Shown here piece after piece: positions 8,676 through 18,364 of a stretch of 44,290 nt of DNA (position 1 is the first letter of the stretch; each line of letters begins with the position of its first letter). Both the position numbers and the translations under genes were made by a program. Below the pieces are notes generated by a model that was not told the DNA's origin, searched no databases, and saw nothing but the letters and a program-made list of their open reading frames with translations. Source of the stretch: JAWKHR01 sp041394725 (GTDB lineage: Bacteria > Acidobacteriota > Vicinamibacteria > Vicinamibacterales > SCN-69-37); contig JAWKHR010000049.1 in NCBI GenBank assembly GCA_041394725.1, positions 1 to 44,290 on the forward strand. Direction: 5' to 3'.

Positions 8676-8702
8676 CGGCGCGCCTGGAGGCCAGCGCGCC
8701 GC
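8675..8702 (+). terminator. Hairpin at the end of rho
   Basis: GCGGCGCGC (8675-8683) pairs with GCGCGCCGC (8694-8702), and inner CTGG/CCAG can extend the stem. There is no U tract, so it may serve as a 3' end stabiliser or weak terminator. Confidence 0.45.
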
Positions 8703-8704
8703 TC

Positions 8705-8851
8705 ATTGGTGATTGGTGATCGGCGATTGATGATTGATTGACGATTGCCAATTGCCAATTGGGATTGCCAAATTGCCAATTGGGATTGACGATTGCCAAT
8801 CGGCGATTGGAATTGCCAATTGGGATTGACGATTGACGATTGACGATTGAC
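8705..8851. repeat. Low-GC word repeats (GATTG / CCAATTG) between rho and ftsH
   Basis: About 147 bases are built almost only from the words GATTG, CCAATTG and GATTGAC. ATTGCCAATTGGGATTG recurs, the CCAATTGG words are palindromic, and at the end GATTGAC stands in four exact tandem copies (8824-8830, 8831-8837, 8838-8844, 8845-8851). GC content is far below the surroundings. No coding capacity on either strand. It lies between convergent genes. Confidence 0.8.
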
Positions 8852-8892
8852 GACGCCGGGCCCGGCTGGGAGTTCCCGCCGGGCCCGGCGTC
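8852..8892 (-). terminator. Perfect 15-bp hairpin at the end of ftsH
   Basis: GACGCCGGGCCCGGC (8852-8866) and GCCGGGCCCGGCGTC (8878-8892) are exact reverse complements with an 11-base loop, seven bases after the ftsH stop. There is no U tract. It faces both convergent genes and could block transcription from either side. Confidence 0.6.
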
Positions 8893-8898
8893 CGTACG

Positions 8899-10848
8899 TC
8901 AGTCTTCGCGGCCGGCGGGTTCGAGGGCGGCGTCGGTCTCCGGGGCGACCGGGGCGTCCACGGCCGGGAGGGGCGTGGCTGGCGGCTCGGGGAGCGGCGC
9001 GGCGGCCGTGCCCAGCATCTCGCGCAGTTCGCCGCCCTCGACCACTTCCTTCTCGAGCAGGCGGGCGGCCAGGTCGTTCAACGTGTTCCGGTGGTCGCGC
9101 AGCAGGTCCTGCGCGGTCACTTCCGCGGTGGAGATGATGCGCCGGACCTCGGCGTCGATGAGCCGTGCCGTGTCCTCGGCGTGCGGCCCGCGGTCGCTGC
9201 CGAAGGGCCCGTCGAGGAACGCGTTGCGCCGGCGCCCCTCGTGGTTCACGGGGCCGATCTCGTCGCTCATGCCGAACTCGGTGACCATCGACCGCGCGAT
9301 GTCCGTGGCGCGCAGCAGGTCGTTCTGCGCGCCGGTGCTGACCTCGTCGTAGACGATCTGCTCCGCGGCGCGGCCGCCGAGGAGGACGGCCAGCTGGCGC
9401 TCGAGGTCGCTCTTGGTGAGCAGGTACCGGTCCTCGAGCGGGAGCTGCATCGTGTAGCCCAGGGCGCCGAAGCCGCGCTGCACGATCGAGATCTTGTGCA
9501 CCGGGTCCAGGTTGGGCAGCACGGTGGCGACGATCGCATGGCCGCCCTCGTGGAAGGCGACGCGGCGGCGTTCGTTGACGTTCATCACGCGCTTCTTTTC
9601 GAGGCCCGCGATGACGCGGTCGATCGCCTCGTCGAAGTCGTTGCGGTCGACCGCCAGCTTGTCGCGCCGCGCCGCCAGCAACGCGGCTTCGTTCACCAGG
9701 TTCGCGAGGTCCGCGCCGGCGAACCCCGCCGTGCGGCTCGCGATGACCTGCAGGTCCACGCCGTCGGCCAGCTTGACCTGCTTCACGTGAATCCGCAGGA
9801 TCGCCTCGCGCCCCTTGACGTCGGGCTTGTCGACGAGCACCTGCCGGTCGAACCGGCCCGGGCGGAGCAGCGCCGGGTCGAGCACCTCCGGCCGGTTCGT
9901 CGCGGCCATGATGATGACGCCCTTCTTCGAGTCGAAGCCGTCCATCTCGGCCAGCAGCTGGTTCAGCGTCTGTTCGCGTTCCTCGTGTCCCCCCATCGGC
10001 GACTGCGTCCGGACCTTGCCGAGCGCGTCCAGTTCGTCGATGAAGACGATGCACGGCGCCTTGGCCTCGGCCTGGCGGAAGAGGTCGCGCACGCGGGCGG
10101 CGCCCACGCCCACGAACATCTCGACGAACTCCGATCCGCTCAGGCTGAAGTAGGGGACCTTCGCCTCGCCGGCGACCGCGCGCGCCAGCAGCGTCTTGCC
10201 GGTCCCGGGCGGCCCCACGAGCAGGACGCCCTTCGGGATGCGTCCGCCGAGCGTCGTGTACTTCCGCGGCGTCTTGAGGAAGTCGACGATCTCCTTGAGC
10301 TCCTCCTCGGCCTCGTCCACGCCGGCGACGTCCGAGAAGCTGACCTTCACGTCGTCCTCGGCGTAAATCTTCGCGCGGCTGCGCGCGAACGACATGATGC
10401 CGCCCTCGGCCCCGCTCATCCGCCGGAAGAAGAACATCCAGATCGCGACGATCAGCAGGATGGGCAGGAACAGTCCCAGCAGTTCGCCGAGCCAGCGGTT
10501 CTGCGTCTCGCCCGTGAACTGGACGTTGTGGTCCGTGAGGGCCTTGACGAGGTCGGGGTCGTCCACCGGCACGGTGTGGAACGGCTTGTCGTTGCCGTCG
10601 CCGTCCTGATAGGTGCCGCGGATCGCGTCCGGGCCGACCGTGACCTCCTTGACCTGGCCCTGCTGGACGAGCGTCTTGAACTGCGAGTACTGCAGCACCT
10701 CGCCGGAGCTCATCGACGCGAAGACGCCGTTCAGGATGAGCAGGAGCCCGATGAGCGACACGCCGAACCACACCGGCGAGAGCAGGGGCCGGCGGGGCGG
10801 CGGCCGCTTGGGGCCACGGGGCGTGGGAGGCGTTTCGGCTGGTGGCAT
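8899..10848 (-). CDS. ftsH: ATP-dependent zinc metalloprotease FtsH
   Basis: Membrane-anchored AAA+ protease that degrades misfolded membrane proteins and short-lived regulators. Of 649 residues, TM helices lie at about 25-45 and 120-141 around a short periplasmic domain. The AAA domain has Walker A GPPGTGKT at 212-219, pore motif FVGVG near 245, Walker B IVFIDELDA at 267-275 and the second region of homology at 316-334. The zinc motif is HEGGH at 433-437 (most family members have HEAGH; the HExxH ligands are kept) with the third ligand probably D510. The tail is Pro/Ala-rich. It follows clpB by 13 bases on the same strand, making it the last gene of a heat-shock type operon. Confidence 0.97.
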   Translation of the reverse strand: MPPAETPPTPRGPKRPPPRRPLLSPVWFGVSLIGLLLILNGVFASMSSGEVLQYSQFKTLVQQGQVKEVTVGPDAIRGTYQDGDGNDKPFHTVPVDDPDLVKALTDHNVQFTGETQNRWLGELLGLFLPILLIVAIWMFFFRRMSGAEGGIMSFARSRAKIYAEDDVKVSFSDVAGVDEAEEELKEIVDFLKTPRKYTTLGGRIPKGVLLVGPPGTGKTLLARAVAGEAKVPYFSLSGSEFVEMFVGVGAARVRDLFRQAEAKAPCIVFIDELDALGKVRTQSPMGGHEEREQTLNQLLAEMDGFDSKKGVIIMAATNRPEVLDPALLRPGRFDRQVLVDKPDVKGREAILRIHVKQVKLADGVDLQVIASRTAGFAGADLANLVNEAALLAARRDKLAVDRNDFDEAIDRVIAGLEKKRVMNVNERRRVAFHEGGHAIVATVLPNLDPVHKISIVQRGFGALGYTMQLPLEDRYLLTKSDLERQLAVLLGGRAAEQIVYDEVSTGAQNDLLRATDIARSMVTEFGMSDEIGPVNHEGRRRNAFLDGPFGSDRGPHAEDTARLIDAEVRRIISTAEVTAQDLLRDHRNTLNDLAARLLEKEVVEGGELREMLGTAAAPLPEPPATPLPAVDAPVAPETDAALEPAGRED

Positions 10849-10861
10849 GTCGGCCCTGTCG

Positions 10862-12469
<1,608 letters not shown>

Positions 12470-13471
12470 CGGTTGAACCGGCGCCTGGTCGCCGCGTCCT
12501 CTCGATGGCTTCCGGGTACTGTCGAGCGTGGTCGCCGATCGTGTGCAGCTCGCCGCGGGCGAGCATCGGCTTGAGCGGTACTATGGCGTCGATCGAGCCC
12601 CCGGCCGCGCGCCCGCGCCGATGACCGTGTGCAGCTCAGTTGATGAACAGCACGATCCGGCCCTGGCCGAGGCGATCTCCTTCAGAACCGCCTTGAGCCG
12701 CTCCGAACTCGCCGCGCACTTCGCGCCGGCCGGGCGAGCGCGGCCATGTCGAGCGCGATGATCTTCTTTGTCGCGCAGACCCTCCGGGACGTCCCCGCGC
12801 ACGATCCGGTAGCGCCAGGCCCGACGATGGCCGTCTTGCCGACGCCGGGCTCGCCGATGAGCACCGGGTTGTTCTTCGTCCGCCGCGCCAGCACCTGATC
12901 ACCCGCCGGATCTCGTCGTCGCGGCCAAGATGATCAGTCGAGCTTGGCCTCTGCGCGATCGCCGTCAGGTCGCGGCCGTAGCGCTCGGCGCCGCCCGGGC
13001 ATCGCTTGCCCTCGGGATTCTGGTCGGTCACCCGCTGCGATCCGCGGACCTCGGTCAGCCTGAGGATGCGCTCAGGCGTGACGCCGAGGTCCTGGCTGCC
13101 CGCGCGGCGGGCGCGCGTCCGCCCTCACTGGCGATGGCCGCAGCAGTGCTCGGTGCTCGTGGCATCGTCCTTCAGGCCCGCGGCGGTGGTTCGCTCGGCG
13201 GCCTCGGCCACCCGGCGGAACTGGGCCGACGGCGCTGGCTGCGCGCCGCCCTGGGCGTGCGGCAGCTTCGGCGAGGAGGGCCTCGACGGCCTTGGTCAGT
13301 CGTGGCCGATCCACGTTCATCTTGCCGAGCACTGCCGGCACGATGTCCTCGCGCCGCGAGCAGCGCCAGCAGCAGGTGTTCCGGCATGATCTCCGTTCCC
13401 GGCGGTCGGCCGCCTGCTGGGCGGCGACGACGGCTTCCTGGGCCTTTTTCCGTGTAGCGGGAGAGATTCAT
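12470..13471 (-). pseudogene. clpB: 5' part of clpB, broken by many single-base indels
   Basis: The ClpB N terminus is readable only by hopping between frames: MNLSRYTEK at 13471, EIMPEHLLLALL and VLGKMNVDRPRLTKAVEALL in the Clp-N domain, RRTKNNPVLIGEPGVGKTAIV (first Walker A) near 12890-12830, KKIIALDMAAL, and ELHTVIGAG near 12640. Example: ACGGAAAAAGGCCCAG near 13455 regains EKAQEA if one A is removed. Near 12480, VLVENRPSRTIS becomes VLVDEPTVEDTIS if three lost bases are restored. Because conserved codons survive between indels, the likely cause is consensus error rather than gene decay. Confidence 0.8.
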
Positions 13472-14446
13472 GCTGTCCGTCCTTCCTCGAAGCCGCCTTC
13501 AACGCCTCGTAGTGCCGTCGCGCCTGTCGCTCAGGGCCTGGGCACCCGGCGGCTGACCGTCGCGTAGATCGCCGCGCGCCGCGTCCTTGCCGACGCCGCC
13601 TGGCATGCTGCAGTGGCCGCGCAGCCGGAACACCCGGCCGCCGCGCGCCGGCCGGGACCTTCAACCGCAGGGTCGAGCCCGGACAGGGCCGGCACGACGA
13701 CCTCGCCGCCGAGCACTGCCGTCGTCACCGGCACGGCGACGCGCGTGCCAGGTCCTGGCCCTTCCGATCGAACCCGCGGTGGGGAGCAGGTGGAGCTGAG
13801 GAACAGGTCCCTGCCGCCTGACGCGTCGCCGGCCACGCGGATCCGGATCCTTCGTCCACGCCCGCCGGGATGCGCACGTCCACGGTGCGCTGCGACCTGT
13901 CGTTCTGGATCACCAGGCGCCGGTTCCGGTGCCCTGAACGCCTCTTCGAGCGTCAGATCCAGCGGCTGGGTCCGGGTGGAGGCGCCGGCCGCGTGGCGCT
14001 GCGACCGCGTGCTGCGTCCGTGCCGCCCATCCCGGCGCCGTCGCACAGTTCGCGCCGCCGGTGAAGAACGTGTGGAAGCAGTCCGAGAACGGGTCCCGCC
14101 CGCCGAACAGCGACTCCATTTCCTCGGGCGTCATCGTCCGGTAGTGCGACCGGCCGTCGCCGGCGCCGCCGAAGGGCGAGGACTACAGGCCGGGTCGCGG
14201 TCCACTGGTCGGACTGGGCCGCCTCTGCTCGCACATCTTCCAGTTGGCGCCCAGCTCAGGATTTCTTCCGCGGCCTGGGTCGCCCAGGACCTCGTAGGCC
14301 TCGTTGGATCGCCTTGAACTTCGCTCATGTCGGCGTTGCCGGGGTTGAGGTCCGGGTGAACTGCGCGCCAGCTGCGATACGCCTTCTGATTCCGCTTCGG
14401 AGGCGTCCGCGACGCCGAGCGTCGCGTAGTAATCGCGAAATTCCAT
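13468..14446 (-). pseudogene. dnaJ: DnaJ/CbpA-type co-chaperone, broken by indels
   Basis: Starts MEFRDYYATLGV at 14446, the usual start of CbpA-like DnaJ proteins (J domain, Gly/Phe-rich linker and two C-terminal beta domains, no zinc finger). The HPD motif is present but out of frame: the sequence corresponds to F-HPDLNPGNAD with one C lost. Further readable pieces are NEAYEVLGDP, MTPEEMESLFGGRDPFSD, MIQNDRSQRTVDVRIPAGVDEG, VAVPVTTAVLGGEVVVPAL and IYATVS, in changing frames. DnaJ delivers substrates to DnaK. The stop probably overlaps the clpB start (ATGA at 13471-13468), but this cannot be resolved with the present sequence. Probably an intact gene in the real genome. Confidence 0.78.
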
Positions 14447-14449
14447 ACG

Positions 14450-14820
14450 TGGCGGGAAGCCGACCCGACGGGGTCAGTCCTCCGTCTCTCTCCAGTCCGA
14501 CCAGCCGCAGCTCGTCACCTCGTCGCGCAGGCGGCGCACGTCCGCCCGCGCGGGCCCGCGTCCTCGCCACCGAGCGGCGCAAGCCGCTGGACCACCTCCG
14601 CGATCGAGAGTAGCCGCTGGACGCCGGCCAGGTTGATGCCGGCGCCGTCCACGACTTCTTGATCAGGCGCAGGCGGTCGATTTCCTCACGCGTGTAGACC
14701 TCGCATGCTGCCGAGTGCGGTGGCCGCACCAGCCCCAGTCGCTCTACTTCCAGCGTCCGCGGGTACTAGCAGGCTGGCGGCCGTGCTGATCAGCCACAGC
14801 TCGGGCGCGTTCGAAGCCAT
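14450..14820 (-). pseudogene. hspR: MerR-family heat-shock repressor HspR, broken by indels
   Basis: Begins MASNAPELWLISTAASLL at 14820. After indels the HTH wing is readable as RTLEVERLGLVRPPHSA and VYTREEIDRLRLIKK, and the following helix as LLSIAEVVQRLA; this is the MerR/HspR DNA-binding domain with its typical order. HspR represses dnaK, dnaJ and clpB operons in several phyla. Its place as first gene before dnaJ, clpB and ftsH supports the call. The 3' end is approximate because the frame cannot be followed to a stop. Probably intact in the real genome. Confidence 0.7.
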
Positions 14821-14831
14821 ATCACGATTCG

Positions 14832-14861
14832 AGCATAGGCATTGATACGGTCCGTGTTAAT
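14832..14861 (-). promoter_or_regulatory. hspR promoter with overlapping inverted repeat (possible operator)
   Basis: On the minus strand TTAACA (14860-14855) and TATGCT (14837-14832) are separated by exactly 17 bases, a good sigma-70 pair. ATTGATACGG (14841-14850) and CCGTGTTAAT (14852-14861) form an inverted repeat, eight of ten bases matching, covering the spacer and -35. It does not match the known HspR box (CTTGAGT-N7-ACTCAAG). It lies in the error-prone patch, so bases may be wrong. Confidence 0.45.
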
Positions 14862-14946
14862 GTGGCGGCGCGCCCTGGGTGGCCGGCGGCGCCCGGGCCC
14901 CGTCGACGCGTTTCGCGGCGATTTGCCCGATACTGGCGTCAGACCG

Positions 14947-15637
14947 GTGCTGTTCGACTTCCACTTCGCCGATCTCGTCACGGTCGGCTCCTCGTCGTCC
15001 TCGAGGGCCTGCTGGTTGCCGACAACGCGCTGGTCAGCGGCCATCATGGTCCTCGGCCTGCCGCGCGACCAGCACCAGAAGGCGCTGCGCCACGGCTCCT
15101 CGGCGGATCTGCACCCGTATCCGCCACGCCGCGGCGGCGTGCCTGATCCGATATGGCCGTGGGTGAAGCTGGCGGGCGGCCTCTACCCTCCGTGACCTCA
15201 CCTGGAGTCACTTCGCCTCGGGGCGGTCGGCCGAGGAACGGCGGGGTGTTGCGGCGCGGTCGGTCTCTCGGCTCTCCGCGTTCTGGGCGACCGTGGTACG
15301 GGTCGAGCTCGTCACCTCGGGTGTCTTCATCGACTCGATCCTCGTGCCGTGGCGATGTCGCCGAAGCTGTGGGTCGTCGTCACCGGTGGGATCCGGCATC
15401 ATCGCGATGCGGGATCGTGGCGGGCCAGCTCATCGAGCTGATCCGGCGGTATCCGAAGGCGATCGTGACGGCGCGTTCCTCATCATCGCCTGGGTCGGCC
15501 CGCTTTCGCTGGCGCGCACCAGATGGTGGGTGCCGTTCGAGGTGCCCAAGTCGATTTCCCTCGGGCTCATCGTCGTCATCTTCGTCGTGTCCTACGTCTA
15601 CGCCCGCCGCCATCCCTCCGCGTCCGACGGCGCCTGA
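14947..15637 (+). pseudogene. TerC-family integral membrane protein, broken by indels
   Basis: Read across frames the product starts at GTG 14947 as LFDFHFADLVTVG, continues LVVLEGLLVADNALV and MVLGLPRDQHQKALR, then VKLAGGLY, then GVFIDSILV, GGIIAMR, AFLIIAWVG and finally VPFEVPKSISLGLIVVIFVVSYVYARR to the stop at 15637. The DNALV and FSIDS-like acidic helix motifs are hallmarks of the TerC/Alx family of membrane proteins linked to metal (manganese) export. The 691-base span is not a multiple of three, in agreement with indels. It is divergent from hspR. I expect an intact gene of about 230 residues in the real genome. Confidence 0.72.
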
Positions 15638-15862
15638 GCCGATCCGCCGCCGTCCGGCGACGGCCCAGGCCCGGGATCACGATTCTGTCGCCCGAGCGGC
15701 AGAACTGTGCGGCATCCCGGCTTCCGCACCCCGCGCTGGCAGCGGGCCGGCCGCGCGATGTATCGAAACGGCCACAGATCACGGGCATCCTGAGACGCCT
15801 GGTGGAGCCGTCTCGCAGGCACGGCTGTTGCTCGGTCGTCATCCGGGGGAAACCGTCCCGGC
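15638..15862. other. Intergenic stretch without recognisable feature
   Basis: Between the terC-like gene and the NtrC-like gene I see no reliable ORF, promoter pair or repeat. The first half may still belong to the patch with indels. GGGGGAAA at 15846-15853 lies about ten bases before the next start and may be a poor ribosome site. Confidence 0.5.
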
Positions 15863-17284
15863 ATGACACGCATCATCTCGACTCGCTTCGGCCGGCCGTC
15901 CGAGCACCATTCGCCTGCGGCGAACGACGGCGTGCTCGTCCTGGCGACCTCCGACCATGTGGCCGACGCCACGGGAAGCGTCCCGGCGGATGCCGCCCTG
16001 CCGGTGACGACGGTCACCGAGGTGATGGAGGCGGTGAGGCTCCTTCGGACCAGCGCGTTCGCGCTCGCGGTCGTGGACCTGTCCGACGCGCGCACCGCCA
16101 TCGGAGCCATCCGGATTCTGCGCACGCAACAGCCGGAACTTCCCATCGCCGGGCTCGCCGATCCGGCGAACCCGGTCACGTCCGCCGAGGCCCTGCAGGA
16201 AGGCGTGAGTGCGGTGCTGATGGCGCCGCTGTCGATGACCGACCTCGAGGTGCTCGTGGCGAACCAGCACGACCGAGGTGCGGGCGACGCGTCCGACCCG
16301 GCCGCGCGCGGTCCCGCGCCCGACGAGGACGCGGTGTTCGCGCAGTCGTCGTCGATGCGCGAGGCCATGGCGCAGCTGCACGGCGTCGCCGGGACGGCCG
16401 AGGGGGTGTGCCTGGTGGGAGAGCCGGGCTCGGGCCGGGGGCTCCTGGCCCGCGCGCTTCATCGCCTCGGCGACGCGTCCCGGCCGTTCCTCGAACTCGA
16501 CGTCGCCGACGGCACGCCGCCCGAGGTGGAGCAGCGGCTGTTCGGGCATCCGTCGCGGCCGGGATCCACGTCGGATCTGGAACGGGTCGGCCCGTCCGGG
16601 GCGCTCGCGCGGGCGGGCGGCGGCACGCTGGTACTGCGTCACCTGACGGCGCTGTCGGCCCGGGCGCAGGCGCGGCTGGTGCGCGCGTGGCGCGATGGCG
16701 AGGCCGCCGGGCCGGACGGCGACGTCGTGCCGATGCCGGGCCGCCTGGTCGGCCTCGTCGAGCCCGGCATCGATGACGTGGTCGCCGAGGGCGGCCTGCG
16801 CGCGGACCTGCTGAGCCGGGTGATGCCGGCGCGGGTGGAGGTGCCGGCGCTGCGTCGCCGGCGCGAGGACATCGCCGCGCTGGCCGTGCACCAGCTCGCG
16901 CGGCTGTCCGCGACGGGGACGCCGCCGCGGCGGTTCACCCGCGCCGCGCTGACCGTGCTCGCGGCGCTGCCGTATCCAGGCAACGCGCGCCAGCTCGAGG
17001 CCCTGGTGGCCACGGTCGCGGCCGCGGCGCCGCGCCCGCTGATCCAGCTCGAGGACGTGCTCGCGCACGCGCAGCTCGACGGCGCGATGCCGCGCATCGA
17101 GAGCTACGCGTCGCTGCGGGAGGCGCGCGCGCAGTTCGAGCGCGACGCGATCAGCGCGGTGCTGCTGCGGCACCGCGGCCGGGTGAGCGAGGCGGCGCGG
17201 GCGCTCGGGATCCAGCGGACCAACCTGTATCGCAAGGTCCGGCAGCTCAACGTCGAGCGGTCGCTGCTCGCGCCGAGGAAATGA
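15863..17284 (+). CDS. NtrC-like regulator with degenerate receiver and AAA+ domains
   Basis: The 473-residue protein has the layout of a sigma-54 activator but lacks the key residues. Residues 23-135 fold like a receiver, with D72 in LAVVDLS, but the acidic pair at its start is replaced (VLVLATSD) and the conserved Lys is Ala (VLMAPLS). In the AAA+ region (about 160-385) Walker A is GEPGSGRG (186-193, Lys to Arg), the GAFTGA loop is missing (PSRPGSTSDL instead), and Walker B is LVLRHL (Asp-Glu to Arg-His at 259-260). LRADLLSRV, LRRRREDIAALA and YPGNARQLE are kept. A Fis-type HTH ends the protein (VSEAARALGIQRTNLYRKV, 441-459). It may act as a DNA-binding repressor or scaffold without ATP hydrolysis. 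Confidence 0.85.
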   Translation: MTRIISTRFGRPSEHHSPAANDGVLVLATSDHVADATGSVPADAALPVTTVTEVMEAVRLLRTSAFALAVVDLSDARTAIGAIRILRTQQPELPIAGLADPANPVTSAEALQEGVSAVLMAPLSMTDLEVLVANQHDRGAGDASDPAARGPAPDEDAVFAQSSSMREAMAQLHGVAGTAEGVCLVGEPGSGRGLLARALHRLGDASRPFLELDVADGTPPEVEQRLFGHPSRPGSTSDLERVGPSGALARAGGGTLVLRHLTALSARAQARLVRAWRDGEAAGPDGDVVPMPGRLVGLVEPGIDDVVAEGGLRADLLSRVMPARVEVPALRRRREDIAALAVHQLARLSATGTPPRRFTRAALTVLAALPYPGNARQLEALVATVAAAAPRPLIQLEDVLAHAQLDGAMPRIESYASLREARAQFERDAISAVLLRHRGRVSEAARALGIQRTNLYRKVRQLNVERSLLAPRK

Positions 17285-17287
17285 CGC

Positions 17288-18271
17288 ATGGCGAAGCCGT
17301 CGTCCGCCGCGCCGTCGGTCGTCGACCGGATGGTGGCGCTCGTGCCGATGAAGGGCGCGCTGCTCCAGGCCGGCGCCCGGCTCCCCGTCGGGTGGCGCTC
17401 GTACGCGGCGTGCCGGGCGCTGACGGCCATCTCGCGGCGGTATCCGCCGGACGGCGGCGTGCTGACGTCGAACATGGGCATCGCGAGCGGGCTGCGCTGC
17501 CGCGTGTCCGTCCGACACCCGGTGGCGGTGTTCGGCCGGCCCGACATGCTGCGCGGGCTGCGCGGACCGCTCGCACTGGCGGCGGCCCTCTGCGAGGAGA
17601 GCGACGCCTTCCTCGACGTCGGTGCGGGGCTCGGCTGGTTCACGTTCTACGTCCGCGCGCGGTGCCGGACCCTGCTGCCCGTCTACGCGTTCGAGCCGGA
17701 CCCGGCGCGCGCCGAGCGGCTGATCGAGAACATCCGCGCCAACGGACTCCGCTTCGTCCACGTGTTCAACGACGCCGTGGGCGCGCGCGATGGCGACGAG
17801 TCCCGCCATCGCGTGAAGACGGACACGCTCGTCGAGGGCCTCGCGGCGACGTTCGACCAGGACACGGCGGCGCACGGGCCGTCGGTCACCGTCCGGTCGC
17901 TCGCCAGCCTGGCGGGCACGCTCGGCTTCAAGGCAGCGTGCGCGCGGGTGGACGTGGCCGGGGCGGAGTACCAGTTCCTGCAGGGCGCGGGCGACGCGTT
18001 CGCGCGCGTGCCGTTCCTGCTGATGGCCGTGCAGCCGCCCGCGCATCAGCGCGGCTTCGTCCCGGAGCTGATGTCACGCGGCGGCTACCAGGCGTACTAC
18101 GTGGACGACTACCGTCTCGAGCCGTCCGACGACGGCGCGCACCGGGCCCGGGAGGGCCAGTCGTACTGGCTGTTCTGCCGGCTCTCCCCGGACGCGCTGG
18201 GCCGCCGGCTGGCGCACACGCGGCTCGCCATCGGGTCCGGCGAGGCCCGGAGCGTCCGGAGGCGGCCATGA
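17288..18271 (+). CDS. FkbM-family SAM-dependent methyltransferase
   Basis: A 327-residue protein. The methyltransferase core shows FLDVGAGLGWFTFYV (motif I, about residues 99-113), VYAFEPDPARAERL (motif II) and ARVDVAGAEYQFLQGA (about 219-234), a variant of the KIDVEGAE motif of FkbM proteins in which Glu is Ala. FkbM enzymes O-methylate sugars, polyketides or lipids; the target is unknown. The start is four bases after the regulator stop with GAGGAAA just upstream, so the two are co-transcribed. An intrinsic terminator follows. Confidence 0.85.
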   Translation: MAKPSSAAPSVVDRMVALVPMKGALLQAGARLPVGWRSYAACRALTAISRRYPPDGGVLTSNMGIASGLRCRVSVRHPVAVFGRPDMLRGLRGPLALAAALCEESDAFLDVGAGLGWFTFYVRARCRTLLPVYAFEPDPARAERLIENIRANGLRFVHVFNDAVGARDGDESRHRVKTDTLVEGLAATFDQDTAAHGPSVTVRSLASLAGTLGFKAACARVDVAGAEYQFLQGAGDAFARVPFLLMAVQPPAHQRGFVPELMSRGGYQAYYVDDYRLEPSDDGAHRAREGQSYWLFCRLSPDALGRRLAHTRLAIGSGEARSVRRRP

Positions 18272-18295
18272 GCCGCCGACTTTCGTTGGACCCGT

Positions 18296-18332
18296 GCCCC
18301 GGATGTGGTGTGATGCCGTGCCGGGGCTTTTT
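18296..18332 (+). terminator. Rho-independent terminator after the FkbM gene
   Basis: GCCCCGG (18296-18302) pairs with CCGGGGC (18321-18327), followed at once by TTTTT (18328-18332). One of two hairpins with a U tract found in the window. Confidence 0.7.
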
Positions 18333-18364
18333 CGGGCCGCGCGCGGCAGGGGGCCCCTCGACTC

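Noticed and set aside
8824..8851. Four GATTGAC copies as a CRISPR-like array
   Set aside because: Seven-base units without spacers and no cas genes; simple tandem repeat.
12470..15637. True pseudogene cluster or decayed mobile island
   Set aside because: No transposase, no repeats at the edges, and conserved motifs survive between single-base indels in four unrelated genes; consensus error fits better.
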